DNA of 64,000 bases from Microbacterium sp. zg-Y818 (GCF_030246905.1 NZ_CP126741.1:2418001-2482000); one strand, 5' to 3'; shown: positions 1 to 8,717, numbered from the stretch's first letter. Program-made: numbers and translations. Notes: generated from the letters alone by a model not told the origin.

Positions 1-508
1 ACTGCTCAGCGTCATCGCGGCGTCGATCTGGAGCACCGCGACCGACGCAGGCATCCTGGCGCTCGCCCTGCCGGCGCTGCTGGTCCCCCGCTTCGTCGGC
101 GTCCGCTCGTCGTTCGACATCGTCTACCAGGTGATCGTGCTGGCCGCGGCGTGGAGCAACGTGCTGGACTTCTACCGCACCGTCGACAACTGGGACCTCA
201 TCCTGCACTTCTCGTGCACGGCGGTGCTCGCGGCGATGGCGTACCTGGTGCTCGTCCGGTTCTCGATCACCCCCGACCCCCGCACCGAGGGGTTTGCGCG
301 ACGCACGGCGATCGTGCTGGTCACCGTGCTGGGACTGGCGGCGAGCGCCGTCTGGGAGATGATCGAGTGGGTCGGCTACGCGTTCATCACCGACGAGATC
401 TTCGTGACCTATCCCGACACCATCGGCGACATGGCCGTCGGCGGGCTCGGCTCCCTCGTCGCCGGCATCGTGCTGGCCTTCGTGCGTCTCGACCGCTCCG
501 ACGCCTGA
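1..508 (+). CDS. Partial integral membrane protein, YjdF/DUF2238-like
   Basis: The reading frame is already open at base 2, so the true start lies upstream of the window and the visible part is the C-terminal about 168 residues. Three or four hydrophobic segments can be seen. Between them are an HFSC motif and a polar patch, WEMIEWVGYAF, followed by TIGDMAVGGLGS. This pattern of a buried His, Trp-Glu and Asp resembles the DUF2238/YjdF inner-membrane family, whose function is not known. The family call is by recognition of these motifs only. The gene ends 112 bases before the next coding region, so it need not share its operon. Confidence 0.6.
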   Translation, partial: LLSVIAASIWSTATDAGILALALPALLVPRFVGVRSSFDIVYQVIVLAAAWSNVLDFYRTVDNWDLILHFSCTAVLAAMAYLVLVRFSITPDPRTEGFARRTAIVLVTVLGLAASAVWEMIEWVGYAFITDEIFVTYPDTIGDMAVGGLGSLVAGIVLAFVRLDRSDA

Positions 509-550
509 CCAGGTGGGGCCACCGCCGCCCTGACACATCCCCCCGCGGCG

Positions 551-570
551 CGCAAGGCCCGGGCCTTGCG
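551..570. repeat. Perfect 20-bp GC-rich palindrome
   Basis: Positions 551-570 read CGCAAGGCCC followed directly by its exact reverse complement. It lies 43 bases after the stop of the first gene and 51 before the next start. A hairpin here would need a small unpaired loop and has no T-tract, so it may be a weak terminator of the upstream gene or a protein-binding site. Confidence 0.5.
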
Positions 571-620
571 GTGATCGGCGGTGGTCTACTGGCAGGACGC
601 ATCTCGCAGACGGAGGCATC

Positions 621-758
621 ATGACCGACGACAAGCAGAACACGCAGGGAACGCCCGACGGCGACCTCGAGGCCGACACCGCCTCGGGCGGCGCGCCCGA
701 GCAGCCCGACACCACCGACGACGACGATCGTCCGGTCGACAACCCGTCGGGAGGATGA
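621..758 (+). CDS. Small acidic hypothetical protein (45 aa)
   Basis: ATG at 621 is preceded by a strong GGAGG seven bases upstream, and the stop TGA overlaps the start of the next gene (ATGA, 755-758), which supports real translation. The product is 45 residues, very rich in Asp, Gly, Pro and Thr, with a DDDD run near the C-terminus and no hydrophobic segment, so it is probably disordered and cytoplasmic. I do not recognise a family. Its tight coupling to the DUF2243 gene suggests the two are made together. Confidence 0.6.
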   Translation: MTDDKQNTQGTPDGDLEADTASGGAPEQPDTTDDDDRPVDNPSGG

Positions 759-1237
759 GCGCCGCACCGCTGCGGGGCACGCGCCCCGCGCAGAACCTCT
801 GGTCCGGCGTGCTGTTCGGGGTCGGCCTCATCGCGTTCATCGATGAGGCCGTCTTCCACCAGCTGCTGCACTGGCACCACTTCTACGACCTGTCCACGCC
901 GGCGATCGGCCTGGTGTCGGACGGTGTCTTCCATGCCGTCAGCTGGTTCGCCACCATCGCGGGCCTGTTCCTGCTGGCAGACCTCCGTCGGCACGAGGCC
1001 CTGAACTGGCAGCGATGGAGCGGCGGGGTTCTGCTCGGCGCGGGAGTGTTCCAGCTGTACGACGGCACGGTGCACCACAAGGTGTTCGGCATCCACCAGA
1101 TCCGCTACGTCGAAGACGTCTTCGTCTACGACCTGGTCTGGAACCTCACGGCCGCAGCGATGATCGTCGCCGGAGCCGTGCTGGTCTACCTCACCCGCAG
1201 CGCGGCCCCCGTGCGGGCCGAGTCCCCCGCGCGATAG
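755..1237 (+). CDS. DUF2243 family membrane protein
   Basis: This 160-residue protein has four predicted membrane helices and His-rich stretches near their ends, including FHQLLHWHHFY around residues 35-45 and HHKVFGIHQIRY around 107-118. These are the hallmarks of DUF2243. The start ATG overlaps the stop of the small upstream ORF. DUF2243 genes are commonly followed by a CtaG-type cytochrome oxidase assembly gene, exactly as here (12 bases downstream). The conserved histidines suggest metal binding, perhaps a copper role in oxidase maturation, but no biochemical function is established. Confidence 0.85.
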   Translation: MSAAPLRGTRPAQNLWSGVLFGVGLIAFIDEAVFHQLLHWHHFYDLSTPAIGLVSDGVFHAVSWFATIAGLFLLADLRRHEALNWQRWSGGVLLGAGVFQLYDGTVHHKVFGIHQIRYVEDVFVYDLVWNLTAAAMIVAGAVLVYLTRSAAPVRAESPAR

Positions 1238-1249
1238 CGGGCCCTGCAG

Positions 1250-2056
1250 ATGGATGCCACTCACGCCCACAGCGGCGGCGCGTCGCTGGATGCGCTCGTG
1301 CTGTTCGTCGCCGTCGTGGCGGTGGCCTGCTACCTCGGCGGCGTCGCCGGCTCGCGTCGGCGCGGCCGGGAATGGCCGCTGTCGCGCACGGTGCTGTGGT
1401 GCGCGGGTATCGCGGCCGGTGCCGTCGCTGCGGCGGGTCCGCTGGCCGCGGCCGCCCACGAGAGCTTCACCGGCCACATGTGGGCGCACCTGCTCGGGGG
1501 CATGGTCGCCCCGCTCCTCATGGTGCTGGGCGCCCCCGTCACCCTCGCGCTGCGGACCCTCGACGTCACCCCCGCCCGACGGCTCAGCCGGCTGCTGCGC
1601 AGCGCCCCGGCACGGTTCGTGGCCCATCCGATCACCGCCGCCGTGCTCAGCGCCGGCGGCCTCTGGCTCATCTACCTGACGCCCGTCTTCGAGGCGATGC
1701 GCACGCAGCCGCTCGTGCACGTGCTGGTGCATGCGCATCTCGTCGCGGCCGGGTACCTCTTCCTCGCCGCCGTGATCGGGCTCGACCCCCGCCCACACCC
1801 GCCGGGGCGCGTGCTGACGGCGATCGTGCTCGTGGCGACGATGGCCTCGCACGGCATCCTCGCGAAGTTCCTCTACGCCAACCCGCCCGCAGGTCTTGAC
1901 GTGCTCGACGTGCGGGCGGGGGCGCAGCTGATGTATTACACCGGCGCGTGGGTCGAAGCGATCACCATCGTGATCTTCTGCGCGCAGTGGTACCGGGCGG
2001 CCGGTGTCACTTCCCGCGCTTCGAGGCCGGCAGGAACACGGCTCGAACGAGCTTGA
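1250..2056 (+). CDS. CtaG-family cytochrome c oxidase assembly protein
   Basis: The 268-residue product is strongly hydrophobic with about seven membrane helices and carries the caa3_CtaG pattern: HESFTGHMWAHLLGGMVAPL near residues 70-90, a His-rich segment HVLVHAHLV near 157, and ASHGILAKFLY in the C-terminal third. Members of this family help insert copper into aa3/caa3-type terminal oxidases at the cytoplasmic membrane. It follows the DUF2243 gene by 12 bases and is probably co-transcribed with it. Its last 50 bases overlap, tail to tail, the gene on the opposite strand. Confidence 0.85.
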   Translation: MDATHAHSGGASLDALVLFVAVVAVACYLGGVAGSRRRGREWPLSRTVLWCAGIAAGAVAAAGPLAAAAHESFTGHMWAHLLGGMVAPLLMVLGAPVTLALRTLDVTPARRLSRLLRSAPARFVAHPITAAVLSAGGLWLIYLTPVFEAMRTQPLVHVLVHAHLVAAGYLFLAAVIGLDPRPHPPGRVLTAIVLVATMASHGILAKFLYANPPAGLDVLDVRAGAQLMYYTGAWVEAITIVIFCAQWYRAAGVTSRASRPAGTRLERA

Positions 2057-2588
2057 TCGCGAGGACGGATGCCACCACCCACGGTCCGATCACGAGGATC
2101 GGGTCCATCCAGGCGTGCTTGAGGTCGATGCGTCCTCGTCCGACGCGCGACGCGATCGGGCGGTGGGCGATCTCGCCGGCCACGCCGGATTCGGTGATCG
2201 GGTCATCGGGACGCTTGCTGAAGAGCGAGGTGACGTGGGCCGTGACGGCGTCCACCCTGTCGCCCGCCACGAGCAGCAGCCAGTGCGCGGTCTGACCCTC
2301 GCTGAAGCGCTCGTACGCGAAGCGGCGGATGCGTCCGGAGATCCCGTGCAGCGGCTGCGCGGTGCCGAAGACGGGCGTGATGCGCTCGTGCTCGATCGAC
2401 CGTTCGCGGCCGGACGCGCCGGACTGCTGCGCGGGCAGCTCCCAATGCGCGCCGGTCTCGATGCCGGGCTGCTCCCGGGGGAACGCGGGGCGGTCTGACG
2501 GGTCGAGGTCGGCGCCCCAGCCGGGGATGCGGGCGCGCAGCGCCTCGGGATCGGGGGTGGAACCGGGCTTGTCTGCGGTGTAAGGCAT
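2007..2588 (-). CDS. Hypothetical C-terminally anchored protein (193 aa)
   Basis: The start ATG at 2588 follows AAGGAG with six bases of spacing. The N-terminal 80 residues are Pro-rich and probably disordered. A middle segment contains RRFAYERFSEGQTAHWLLL and a stretch predicted to be mixed alpha/beta. Near the end, DPILVIGPWVVASVLAIKLV is a single membrane helix followed by a basic tail. I do not recognise the family. It lies 23 bases downstream of the zinc alcohol dehydrogenase gene on the same strand and is probably a membrane-bound partner of that enzyme. The 3' end overlaps the convergent CtaG gene by 50 bases. Confidence 0.7.
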   Translation of the reverse strand: MPYTADKPGSTPDPEALRARIPGWGADLDPSDRPAFPREQPGIETGAHWELPAQQSGASGRERSIEHERITPVFGTAQPLHGISGRIRRFAYERFSEGQTAHWLLLVAGDRVDAVTAHVTSLFSKRPDDPITESGVAGEIAHRPIASRVGRGRIDLKHAWMDPILVIGPWVVASVLAIKLVRAVFLPASKRGK

Positions 2589-2611
2589 GTCGGTCTCCTT
2601 CGAAACGGCGC

Positions 2612-3754
2612 TCAGGCCACCGTGATGACGGGCTTGATGATGTCGTCGAGCTTCGACGAGAAGATGTGGTACCCCTCGGCGATGTGCTCGAGCGGGATGC
2701 GGTGGGTGATCATCTCGCTGGGCTTGATGTGCCCGGCGGCGATGTGCTCGAGCAGCCGCGGCCACTGCCGCTTGACCGGGGCCTGGTTCATGCGCATCGT
2801 GACGCCCTTGTTCATGGCGTCGCCGAACTTGACGGCACTGAACAGCGGCCCGTAGGCGCCCATCACCGAGATCGTGCCGCCCTTGCGCACCGAGTCGATC
2901 GCCCAGTTCAGCGCCACCGGGGAGCCGCCCTGCAGCTTGAGCTTGGCGGAGGTGACGTGCTGCATGATGTGCCCGTCGGCTTCTGCACCCACCGCCTCGA
3001 CCACGACGTCGGCGCCGAGTCCGCCGGTCTGCTTCTTCAGCTCCAGCACGATGTCGTTCACCTGGCCGAAGTTGATCGTCTCGGCGTAGGCGAATTCCTC
3101 GGCCTTGCGCAGGCGATAGTCCAGGTAGTCCACGACGATGACGCGGCCGGCGCCCATCAGCCAGCACGAGCGGGCGGCGGCCAGCCCGATGGGACCGGCG
3201 CCGAACACCACCGCGGTGTCGCCCTCGACGATGTCGGCCAGCTGCGCGCCGAAGTAGCCCGTCGAGAACGCATCGGTCAGCAGCAGGGCGTCTTCGGGGT
3301 CGACGCCGTCGGGGATCACGGCCGGCCCGACGTCGGCGAAGGGCACGCGCACGAGCTCGGCCTGACCGCCGTCGTATCCGCCGGCCGTGTGCGAGTAGCC
3401 GTAGATGCCGCCCACGGCGGTGGCGTTGGCGTTGACGTTGTGGCAGTTGGAGAAGAGGCCGCGTGCGCAGAAGAAGCAGCTGCCGCAGTAGATGTTGAAG
3501 GGCACCATGACGCGGTCGCCGACCTTCAGGTGCTGCACCGAGGAGCCCACCTGCTCCACCCGGCCGATGAACTCGTGTCCGAACGTGTGGCCCACCCGGG
3601 TGTCCGGGAGCATGCCGTGGTACAGGTGAAGGTCCGATCCGCAGATGGCGGCCAGCTCCACCCGCACGATCGCGTCGTTGGGGTGCTGGATCTTCGGGTC
3701 GGGCTTCTCTTCCACGCGGAGCTTGTAAGGCCCGCGGTAGGTCATCGCTTTCAT
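2612..3754 (-). CDS. Zinc-dependent alcohol dehydrogenase (formaldehyde dehydrogenase-like)
   Basis: The 380-residue protein is a medium-chain dehydrogenase/reductase. Catalytic zinc ligands are visible as C38 in CGSD and H60-E61 in FGHEF. Structural-zinc cysteines are C90, C93, C96 and C104. The Rossmann motif GAGPIG is at 185-190. Length and the long insert after the nucleotide domain match the glutathione-independent formaldehyde dehydrogenase/threonine-dehydrogenase-like branch. It should oxidise an alcohol or aldehyde with NAD(P)+ in the cytoplasm; the substrate cannot be told. AAGGAGG lies five bases before the ATG. The anchored 193-residue protein follows in the same operon. Confidence 0.88.
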   Translation of the reverse strand: MKAMTYRGPYKLRVEEKPDPKIQHPNDAIVRVELAAICGSDLHLYHGMLPDTRVGHTFGHEFIGRVEQVGSSVQHLKVGDRVMVPFNIYCGSCFFCARGLFSNCHNVNANATAVGGIYGYSHTAGGYDGGQAELVRVPFADVGPAVIPDGVDPEDALLLTDAFSTGYFGAQLADIVEGDTAVVFGAGPIGLAAARSCWLMGAGRVIVVDYLDYRLRKAEEFAYAETINFGQVNDIVLELKKQTGGLGADVVVEAVGAEADGHIMQHVTSAKLKLQGGSPVALNWAIDSVRKGGTISVMGAYGPLFSAVKFGDAMNKGVTMRMNQAPVKRQWPRLLEHIAAGHIKPSEMITHRIPLEHIAEGYHIFSSKLDDIIKPVITVA

Positions 3755-3849
3755 TCACGCCTCCTTGTCGGTGGTTCAGTGTTGCGCGGCCACCGGCCCC
3801 GACACGTGGGGGTTGCCAAGCCCGCGCGGGCATGGCACAGGGGCGACCG

Positions 3850-4344
3850 TCAGAGCGTGATCAACCGCACCTCGTGCAGCCGTCCTGCGTCGATCTCGGC
3901 GGTCATCATCGTGTGATGCGGCTGTCGCCTGCGGTCCGTCGGCGATCCGGGGTTCAGCAGCCGCAGCCCGCCGGGGGTCGTCGTGTCCCACGGAATGTGG
4001 CTGTGACCGAACACCAGCAGGTCGGTGTCGGCGAAGGCGGCATCCATTCGCGCCTCGCGGCGGCGGGCGTCACCGGTCTCGTGGATCACTGCCACCCGCA
4101 CGCCCTCGATGTCGCGGCGCGCGATCTCGGGCAGCCGCTCACGCAGGTCGGCGCCGTCGTTGTTGCCCCACACACCGAGCACGGGAGCGTGCCGCTCGAG
4201 CTCGTCGACGACGGATGCCGCGACCCAGTCACCCGCATGGATCACGAGGTCCGCGGCATCCGCAGCACGCAGCACCGCGTCGGGGAGTCGTCGCGCCCTC
4301 CCGGGGATGTGGGTGTCGGACACGAGCAGCAGCCGGGTGCTCAC
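3850..4344 (-). CDS. YfcE/MJ0936-type metallophosphoesterase
   Basis: A compact 164-residue calcineurin-like phosphoesterase with the expected metal-binding blocks in order: SDTH (9-12), GDW (38-40), GNND (60-63), a His in VIHETG, and FGHSHIP near 112. Small enzymes of this family are manganese-dependent phosphodiesterases with varied substrates. Translation starts at GTG 4344, with no Shine-Dalgarno of its own. Instead this GTG overlaps the stop of an eight-codon leader ORF that does have a strong ribosome site, which suggests translational coupling. Confidence 0.85.
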   Translation of the reverse strand: MSTRLLLVSDTHIPGRARRLPDAVLRAADAADLVIHAGDWVAASVVDELERHAPVLGVWGNNDGADLRERLPEIARRDIEGVRVAVIHETGDARRREARMDAAFADTDLLVFGHSHIPWDTTTPGGLRLLNPGSPTDRRRQPHHTMMTAEIDAGRLHEVRLITL

Positions 4345-4367
4345 GGGCGGGGACGTTCGTCGGTCAT
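4341..4367 (-). CDS. Eight-residue leader ORF coupled to the phosphoesterase
   Basis: ATG at 4367 is preceded by GAAGGAGGG four bases upstream. The ORF reads MTDERPRP and stops at 4341-4343, where TGA overlaps the GTG start of the phosphoesterase (GTGA). The strong ribosome site serves this ORF rather than the gene itself, so ribosomes would finish here and restart. The coding role of the peptide is doubtful; coupling is inference. Confidence 0.4.
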   Translation of the reverse strand: MTDERPRP

Positions 4368-4549
4368 CTCACCCTCCTTCGTCGCACTCCACCCTCGCCG
4401 ACGTCGCGGACCGCGATCGCGGGCTTGACAGCGGCGCAAAGCCGCGCGATCGCGCACAGGTGTTCACCGCGTGCTGGCGCGCCGTTCACCAGGTAGGCGT
4501 AGGGTGAGTGCGAACGCGCGACCGCAACCACGGAAACGGCGCATGGTTG

Positions 4550-4579
4550 TTGGATCGGAACAAACGGTTGGGGTAGTCT
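4550..4579 (+). promoter_or_regulatory. Likely promoter of the organophosphate ABC operon
   Basis: TTGGAT at 4550-4555 and TAGTCT at 4574-4579 are separated by 18 bases, fitting an actinobacterial housekeeping promoter. Transcription would start near 4586, about 37 bases before the lipoprotein start. The rest of 4368-4549 shows no gene. Confidence 0.45.
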
Positions 4580-4622
4580 CCCCTTGGTGGGACCCACCTC
4601 AATGAAGAGCGAGAGGCACAGC

Positions 4623-5702
4623 ATGTTTGGATCAGGCAAGAGGCACCTGGCGGTCATCGGGGCGGCGGCTGTCGCCGTGCTCGCTCTCAGCGGGTGCGCC
4701 GGCGGGGACGCCGACACCGAGACCGACGCCGGCGACACCGGCTCGTCGGACGGGACGCTCATCGTCTACACCAACTCCAACTCCGATGGCCGCGGCGAGT
4801 GGATCCAGGCGCAGGCCGAAGAGGCCGGCTTCGACATCGAGATCGTGGGCCTCGGCGGCGCCGATCTCACCAACCGCATCATCGCCGAGAAGAACAACCC
4901 CGTCGGCGACGTGGTGTTCGGTCTCAACAACATGTTCTTCGAGCAGCTGAAGGCCGAAGACGCCATCGTCGCCTACGAGCCGAGCTGGAGCGGTGAGGTG
5001 CCCGCCGACGCCGGCGATCCCGCCGACGGCGCATACTGGCCGCTCGTGCAGCAGGCCATCGTCACCGTCTACGACGAGAACGCCGTCTCGGACGCTCCCG
5101 AGGACATCGAAGAGCTCGCAACCGACGAGGCCTACCAGGGCCGGTACGAGGTCAACCCCGCGCTGGGGCAGGCGACGCCGCAGCTCGTGCTCGCCGGCAT
5201 CCTCACCCGCCACCTCGACGAGGACGGCGACCTGGGCGTCAGCGACGAAGGCTGGGAGATCGTCGAGTCGTACTACGCCAACGGCTCCCCCGTCGTCGAG
5301 GGCACGGACCTCTATGCCCGCATCACCCGCGACGAGGTCGACTTCGGCGTGCTGCCCTCCAGTGGCATCGCCGCCCGTGACGCGGAGTACGGCACGGCCA
5401 CGGGCCTCGTCGTGCCCGAGTACGGCGTGCCCTACGTGACCGAGCAGATCGCCGTCATCAACGGCGCCGCCAACGAGACGCGCGCCCAGGAGTTCATCGA
5501 CTGGTTCGGCAGCGCCGAGGTGCAGGGCGCCTTCGCCGCCGAGTTCAACGCGATGCCGGTCAACGAGGGCGCGGTCGAGCAGGCCAACCCCGACGTGGTG
5601 GCCCAGCTGGCTGAAATCCCCCGCCAGGAGATCGACTTCGGCCTCGTCAGCGAGCACCTCGGCGACTGGGTCGAGAAGGTCACCCTCGAGTACATCGGCT
5701 GA
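4623..5702 (+). CDS. ABC transporter substrate-binding lipoprotein (Fe/2-aminoethylphosphonate type)
   Basis: ATG 4623 has GAGAGG six bases upstream; an in-frame ATG at 4602 lacks this. The 359-residue protein begins with a basic n-region, a hydrophobic core and the lipobox LSGC, so it is a secreted lipoprotein. The mature part opens GTLIVYTNSNSDGRG and is typical of the family that binds Fe(III), thiamine or 2-aminoethylphosphonate. It is followed by an ATPase, a two-domain permease, a LacI regulator and a phosphoesterase. The phosphoesterase makes a phosphorus-containing ligand more likely than iron, but this is inference. Confidence 0.8.
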   Translation: MFGSGKRHLAVIGAAAVAVLALSGCAGGDADTETDAGDTGSSDGTLIVYTNSNSDGRGEWIQAQAEEAGFDIEIVGLGGADLTNRIIAEKNNPVGDVVFGLNNMFFEQLKAEDAIVAYEPSWSGEVPADAGDPADGAYWPLVQQAIVTVYDENAVSDAPEDIEELATDEAYQGRYEVNPALGQATPQLVLAGILTRHLDEDGDLGVSDEGWEIVESYYANGSPVVEGTDLYARITRDEVDFGVLPSSGIAARDAEYGTATGLVVPEYGVPYVTEQIAVINGAANETRAQEFIDWFGSAEVQGAFAAEFNAMPVNEGAVEQANPDVVAQLAEIPRQEIDFGLVSEHLGDWVEKVTLEYIG

Positions 5703-5722
5703 GAAGGCGACAGGCACAGGCA

Positions 5723-6784
5723 GTGATCCGCTTCGACGACGTCGACGTCTCCTTCGGCGACCACCGCGCCGTGCGAGGGCTCAACCTCGAAATCCGCGAG
5801 GGCGAGTTCTTCACCCTGCTGGGGCCCTCGGGCTGCGGCAAGACCACCGCGCTGCGCTCGCTCGCCGGCTTCATCCAGCCGACGGCGGGACGCATCGTCA
5901 TCGGCGATCGCGACGTCACGAACGTGCCCAGCGAGAAGCGCGGCGTGGGGATGGTGTTCCAGAACTACGCCCTGTTCCCGAGCATGAACGTGCGCGACAA
6001 CATCGCGTTCGGGCTGGCGGTGCGAAAGGCCCCCAAGGCTGAGCAGCGCCGACTCGTCGACGAGATCGCCGACCGCACAGGTCTGGCGTCGGCGCAGCTG
6101 GACAAGAACGTCTCGGAGCTGTCGGGGGGTCAGCAGCAGCGAGTGGCCATCGCCCGCGCGCTGGTGCTGACCCCCAAGATCCTTCTGCTCGACGAGCCGC
6201 TGTCGAACCTCGACGCCAAGCTGCGGGTGCAGCTGCGCGAGCAGCTGAAGCAGCTGCAGAGCGAGGTCGGCGTCACGACGGTCTACGTCACGCACGACCA
6301 GGAGGAGGCGCTGACCCTCAGCGACCGCATCGCGGTGCTGGATGCCGGTGAGCTGCAGCAGGTCGGCACCCCCGAGGAGATCTACGACCGCAGCGCCACC
6401 TCGTTCGTCTGCCGGTTCATCGGGGAGAGCAATCGCCTCACCCCCGCCGTGCTGCGGCGACTGCGCGAAAGCGCTGCCGCGAGCGACGCGGCATCCGATC
6501 TGCCCGTTCTCGACGAGAACGCCGAGAGCTACGTGCGCCCCGAGAAGGTCGCCGTCGCGGTGGGGGCTCCGGCGTGGGGGGCCACCGATGGCGTCCTGCC
6601 CGTGGACGGCACCGTCGAAGGGCGCACGTACCACGGCAGCCACAGCGTCTACACCGTCGCGGTCGACGACGCGAAGCTGCGCGTGAGTGTGCCCGGCTCC
6701 GCCGCTGCGAAGCGGTGGGAGCCGGGGACGCAGGTCACCCTCGGCATCGATCCGCGCTGGGTCCTGCAGTACCCGGGAGCCTGA
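5723..6784 (+). CDS. ABC transporter ATP-binding protein
   Basis: The 353-residue ATPase has Walker A GPSGCGKT (34-41), Q-loop Q80, signature LSGGQQQR (133-140), Walker B LLLDEP (154-159) and the switch histidine H191. The C-terminal 120 residues form a TOBE-like regulatory domain, as in spermidine, iron and 2-aminoethylphosphonate importers. Translation starts at GTG, 20 bases after the binding-protein stop. It powers the double-length permease encoded next. Confidence 0.9.
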   Translation: MIRFDDVDVSFGDHRAVRGLNLEIREGEFFTLLGPSGCGKTTALRSLAGFIQPTAGRIVIGDRDVTNVPSEKRGVGMVFQNYALFPSMNVRDNIAFGLAVRKAPKAEQRRLVDEIADRTGLASAQLDKNVSELSGGQQQRVAIARALVLTPKILLLDEPLSNLDAKLRVQLREQLKQLQSEVGVTTVYVTHDQEEALTLSDRIAVLDAGELQQVGTPEEIYDRSATSFVCRFIGESNRLTPAVLRRLRESAAASDAASDLPVLDENAESYVRPEKVAVAVGAPAWGATDGVLPVDGTVEGRTYHGSHSVYTVAVDDAKLRVSVPGSAAAKRWEPGTQVTLGIDPRWVLQYPGA

Positions 6785-6785
6785 C

Positions 6786-8717
6786 ATGGCCTTCACCGCT
6801 CCCCCGCCGCCGGAGGCGGACGAGCTTCCGGCCGCGGCTGCCCCGGTGCCGCCGGTTCGCGCCGGCCGGCGAGGCCGGCGCGGCTCCGGCCAGGCGCGCG
6901 CCATGGTGCGCTCGCCCCTCGTGTGGGTCACCGGCGTGGCCGTGCTGTGGTTCGCCGCGGCGTTCCTGGTGCTTCCCAACCTGTCGCTGCTGGGGACGAC
7001 CTTCTTCCCCGAGGGGCAGTTCAGTGTGCGCGCGGTGGAGAAGCTGCTCGGCAGCGAGCGGGCGATGCGCACGCTCGGCAACAGCTTTCTGCTGGCGGTG
7101 ACGCTGTCGATCACGGTCAACATCGTGGGCGTGTTCATCGTGCTGGTCACACAGTACTTCCGCGTCCGCGGATCGCGGCTGCTGTGGCTCGGGTACGCCA
7201 CGACCCTCATCTACGGCGGCATCGTGCTGGCCGCCGGCTACAACTTCATCTACGGCCGATTCGGGTTCGTCACCAACCTGGCGCTGAACATCTGGCCGGA
7301 CCTGGACCGTGACTGGTTCTCGGGCTACTTCGCCGTCGTGTTCGTGATGACCTTCGCGACGACGACGAACCACATGCTGTTCTTGTCTTCGTCGCTGGCG
7401 AAGATCGACTTCGCCTCGATCGAGGCCGCCAAGCTCATGGGCGCGTCGACGTGGAGCATCCTTCGGCGCATCGTGCTGCCGGTCATGCGGCCGATGCTCT
7501 TCGCAGTGACCGTGCTGACCTTCCTCATCGGACTGGGTGCGCTGACGGCGCCGCTCGTGCTCGGCGGACCGGACTTCCAAACCGTCGCGCCCCTCATCGT
7601 CGATCTCTCCCGCAGCCCGGTGACACGCGACATCGCGGCGCTCCTGGCGATCGTGCTGGGTCTCGCGACGATCGTGCTGCTGGCGATCATGAACCGCGCC
7701 GAGAAGTCGGGCGTCTACTTCTCTGTGGCCAAGGTCGCCACACCCATCCAGAAGCAGCCGATCCCCAACCCGGTCGCCAACGCCGTCGTGCATGTGCTGG
7801 CGTACCTCGTGTGGCTGATCTACCTGATCCCGGTCGTGCTGATCGTGCTGTTCTCCTTCGTCGATGCCAGAAGCATCCTCGCCGGCAGCATCACCCTCGA
7901 CAGCTTCACGCTGCAGAACTACATCACGGTGTTCACCACGCCGGGAGCGATCCGGCCGTTCATCGTCAGCGTCGTCTACAGCGCGGTGGCCTCGGTGATC
8001 GTCGTGGTCGGGCTGCTGTTCGTCGCCCGTGTGCTGCAGCGCTACCGCAACCCGGTCACGTCGCTCATCGAGTACGTGCTGCACATCCCGTGGATCCTGC
8101 CGACGGTGCTCATCGCCCTCGGGCTCGTCATGACCTTCGACCGCCCCAACGGCTGGGTCGCAGGCGCCGTGCTCACCGGCACCCCGGTGCTGCTGCTGGT
8201 GGCCTACATCGTCATCAAGATCCCGTTCACGCTGCGCCTGCTGAAGGCCGCGTTCGCGTCGGTGCCGGATTCGCTGGAGGATGCCTCCCGCATCCTCGGC
8301 GCGAAGTCGCTGACGGCGTTCCGCCGCGTGATCATCCCGCTGGTGCTCCCCACCGCGGCGGCGATCACCGCGCTGAACTTCAACAGCCTGCTCGACGACT
8401 ACGACGCGGCCATCTTCCTCTACCACCCGCTGTACAAGCCACTCGGCGTCGCGATCCAGGAGAGCACGCGTGGCGAGAACAACCTCGACGCGATGCCGAT
8501 CACGTTCGTCTACACCGTGCTGCTCATGATCATCATGGGTCTCGTCATGTACTTCGTGTACGGCCGCGGGGCGAGCGCCGGATCGCCGCGCCGCCCCGGG
8601 CGGGCCGCGCGACGCCGGGCGGCGCAGTCGGCCGCAGCGGCTCCGACTGCCCGCGCGGCCGCCGCCGGTGCGGTGGACGGCGACGGCGACCCCGGAGGCC
8701 GGGGAGCGCGCGCGTGA
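6786..8717 (+). CDS. Double-length ABC permease (two fused MetI domains)
   Basis: At 643 residues this is two permeases in one chain. After a Pro/Ala/Arg-rich cytoplasmic N-terminus come about six helices ending in the first EAA-type loop (EAAKLMGASTWSILRRI near residue 217), then a linker and a second set with another coupling loop (EDASRILGAKSLTAFRRV near 498). Such fused permeases are typical of the Fe(III) and 2-aminoethylphosphonate transporter group. The start is one base after the ATPase stop. The C-terminal tail is Ala/Arg-rich and probably disordered. The stop overlaps the regulator start (GTGA). Confidence 0.88.
   Translation: MAFTAPPPPEADELPAAAAPVPPVRAGRRGRRGSGQARAMVRSPLVWVTGVAVLWFAAAFLVLPNLSLLGTTFFPEGQFSVRAVEKLLGSERAMRTLGNSFLLAVTLSITVNIVGVFIVLVTQYFRVRGSRLLWLGYATTLIYGGIVLAAGYNFIYGRFGFVTNLALNIWPDLDRDWFSGYFAVVFVMTFATTTNHMLFLSSSLAKIDFASIEAAKLMGASTWSILRRIVLPVMRPMLFAVTVLTFLIGLGALTAPLVLGGPDFQTVAPLIVDLSRSPVTRDIAALLAIVLGLATIVLLAIMNRAEKSGVYFSVAKVATPIQKQPIPNPVANAVVHVLAYLVWLIYLIPVVLIVLFSFVDARSILAGSITLDSFTLQNYITVFTTPGAIRPFIVSVVYSAVASVIVVVGLLFVARVLQRYRNPVTSLIEYVLHIPWILPTVLIALGLVMTFDRPNGWVAGAVLTGTPVLLLVAYIVIKIPFTLRLLKAAFASVPDSLEDASRILGAKSLTAFRRVIIPLVLPTAAAITALNFNSLLDDYDAAIFLYHPLYKPLGVAIQESTRGENNLDAMPITFVYTVLLMIIMGLVMYFVYGRGASAGSPRRPGRAARRRAAQSAAAAPTARAAAAGAVDGDGDPGGRGARA

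Noticed and set aside
2007..3833. Single 608-codon minus frame joining two genes
   Set aside because: Only its last 193 codons are real. The upstream part is a shadow of the alcohol dehydrogenase, and a good ribosome site marks the start at 2588.
6735..8426. Minus-strand frame opposite the fused permease
   Set aside because: Composition is typical of antisense frames (Arg, His, Gln, Asp rich), with no start signal, inside a clear operon.
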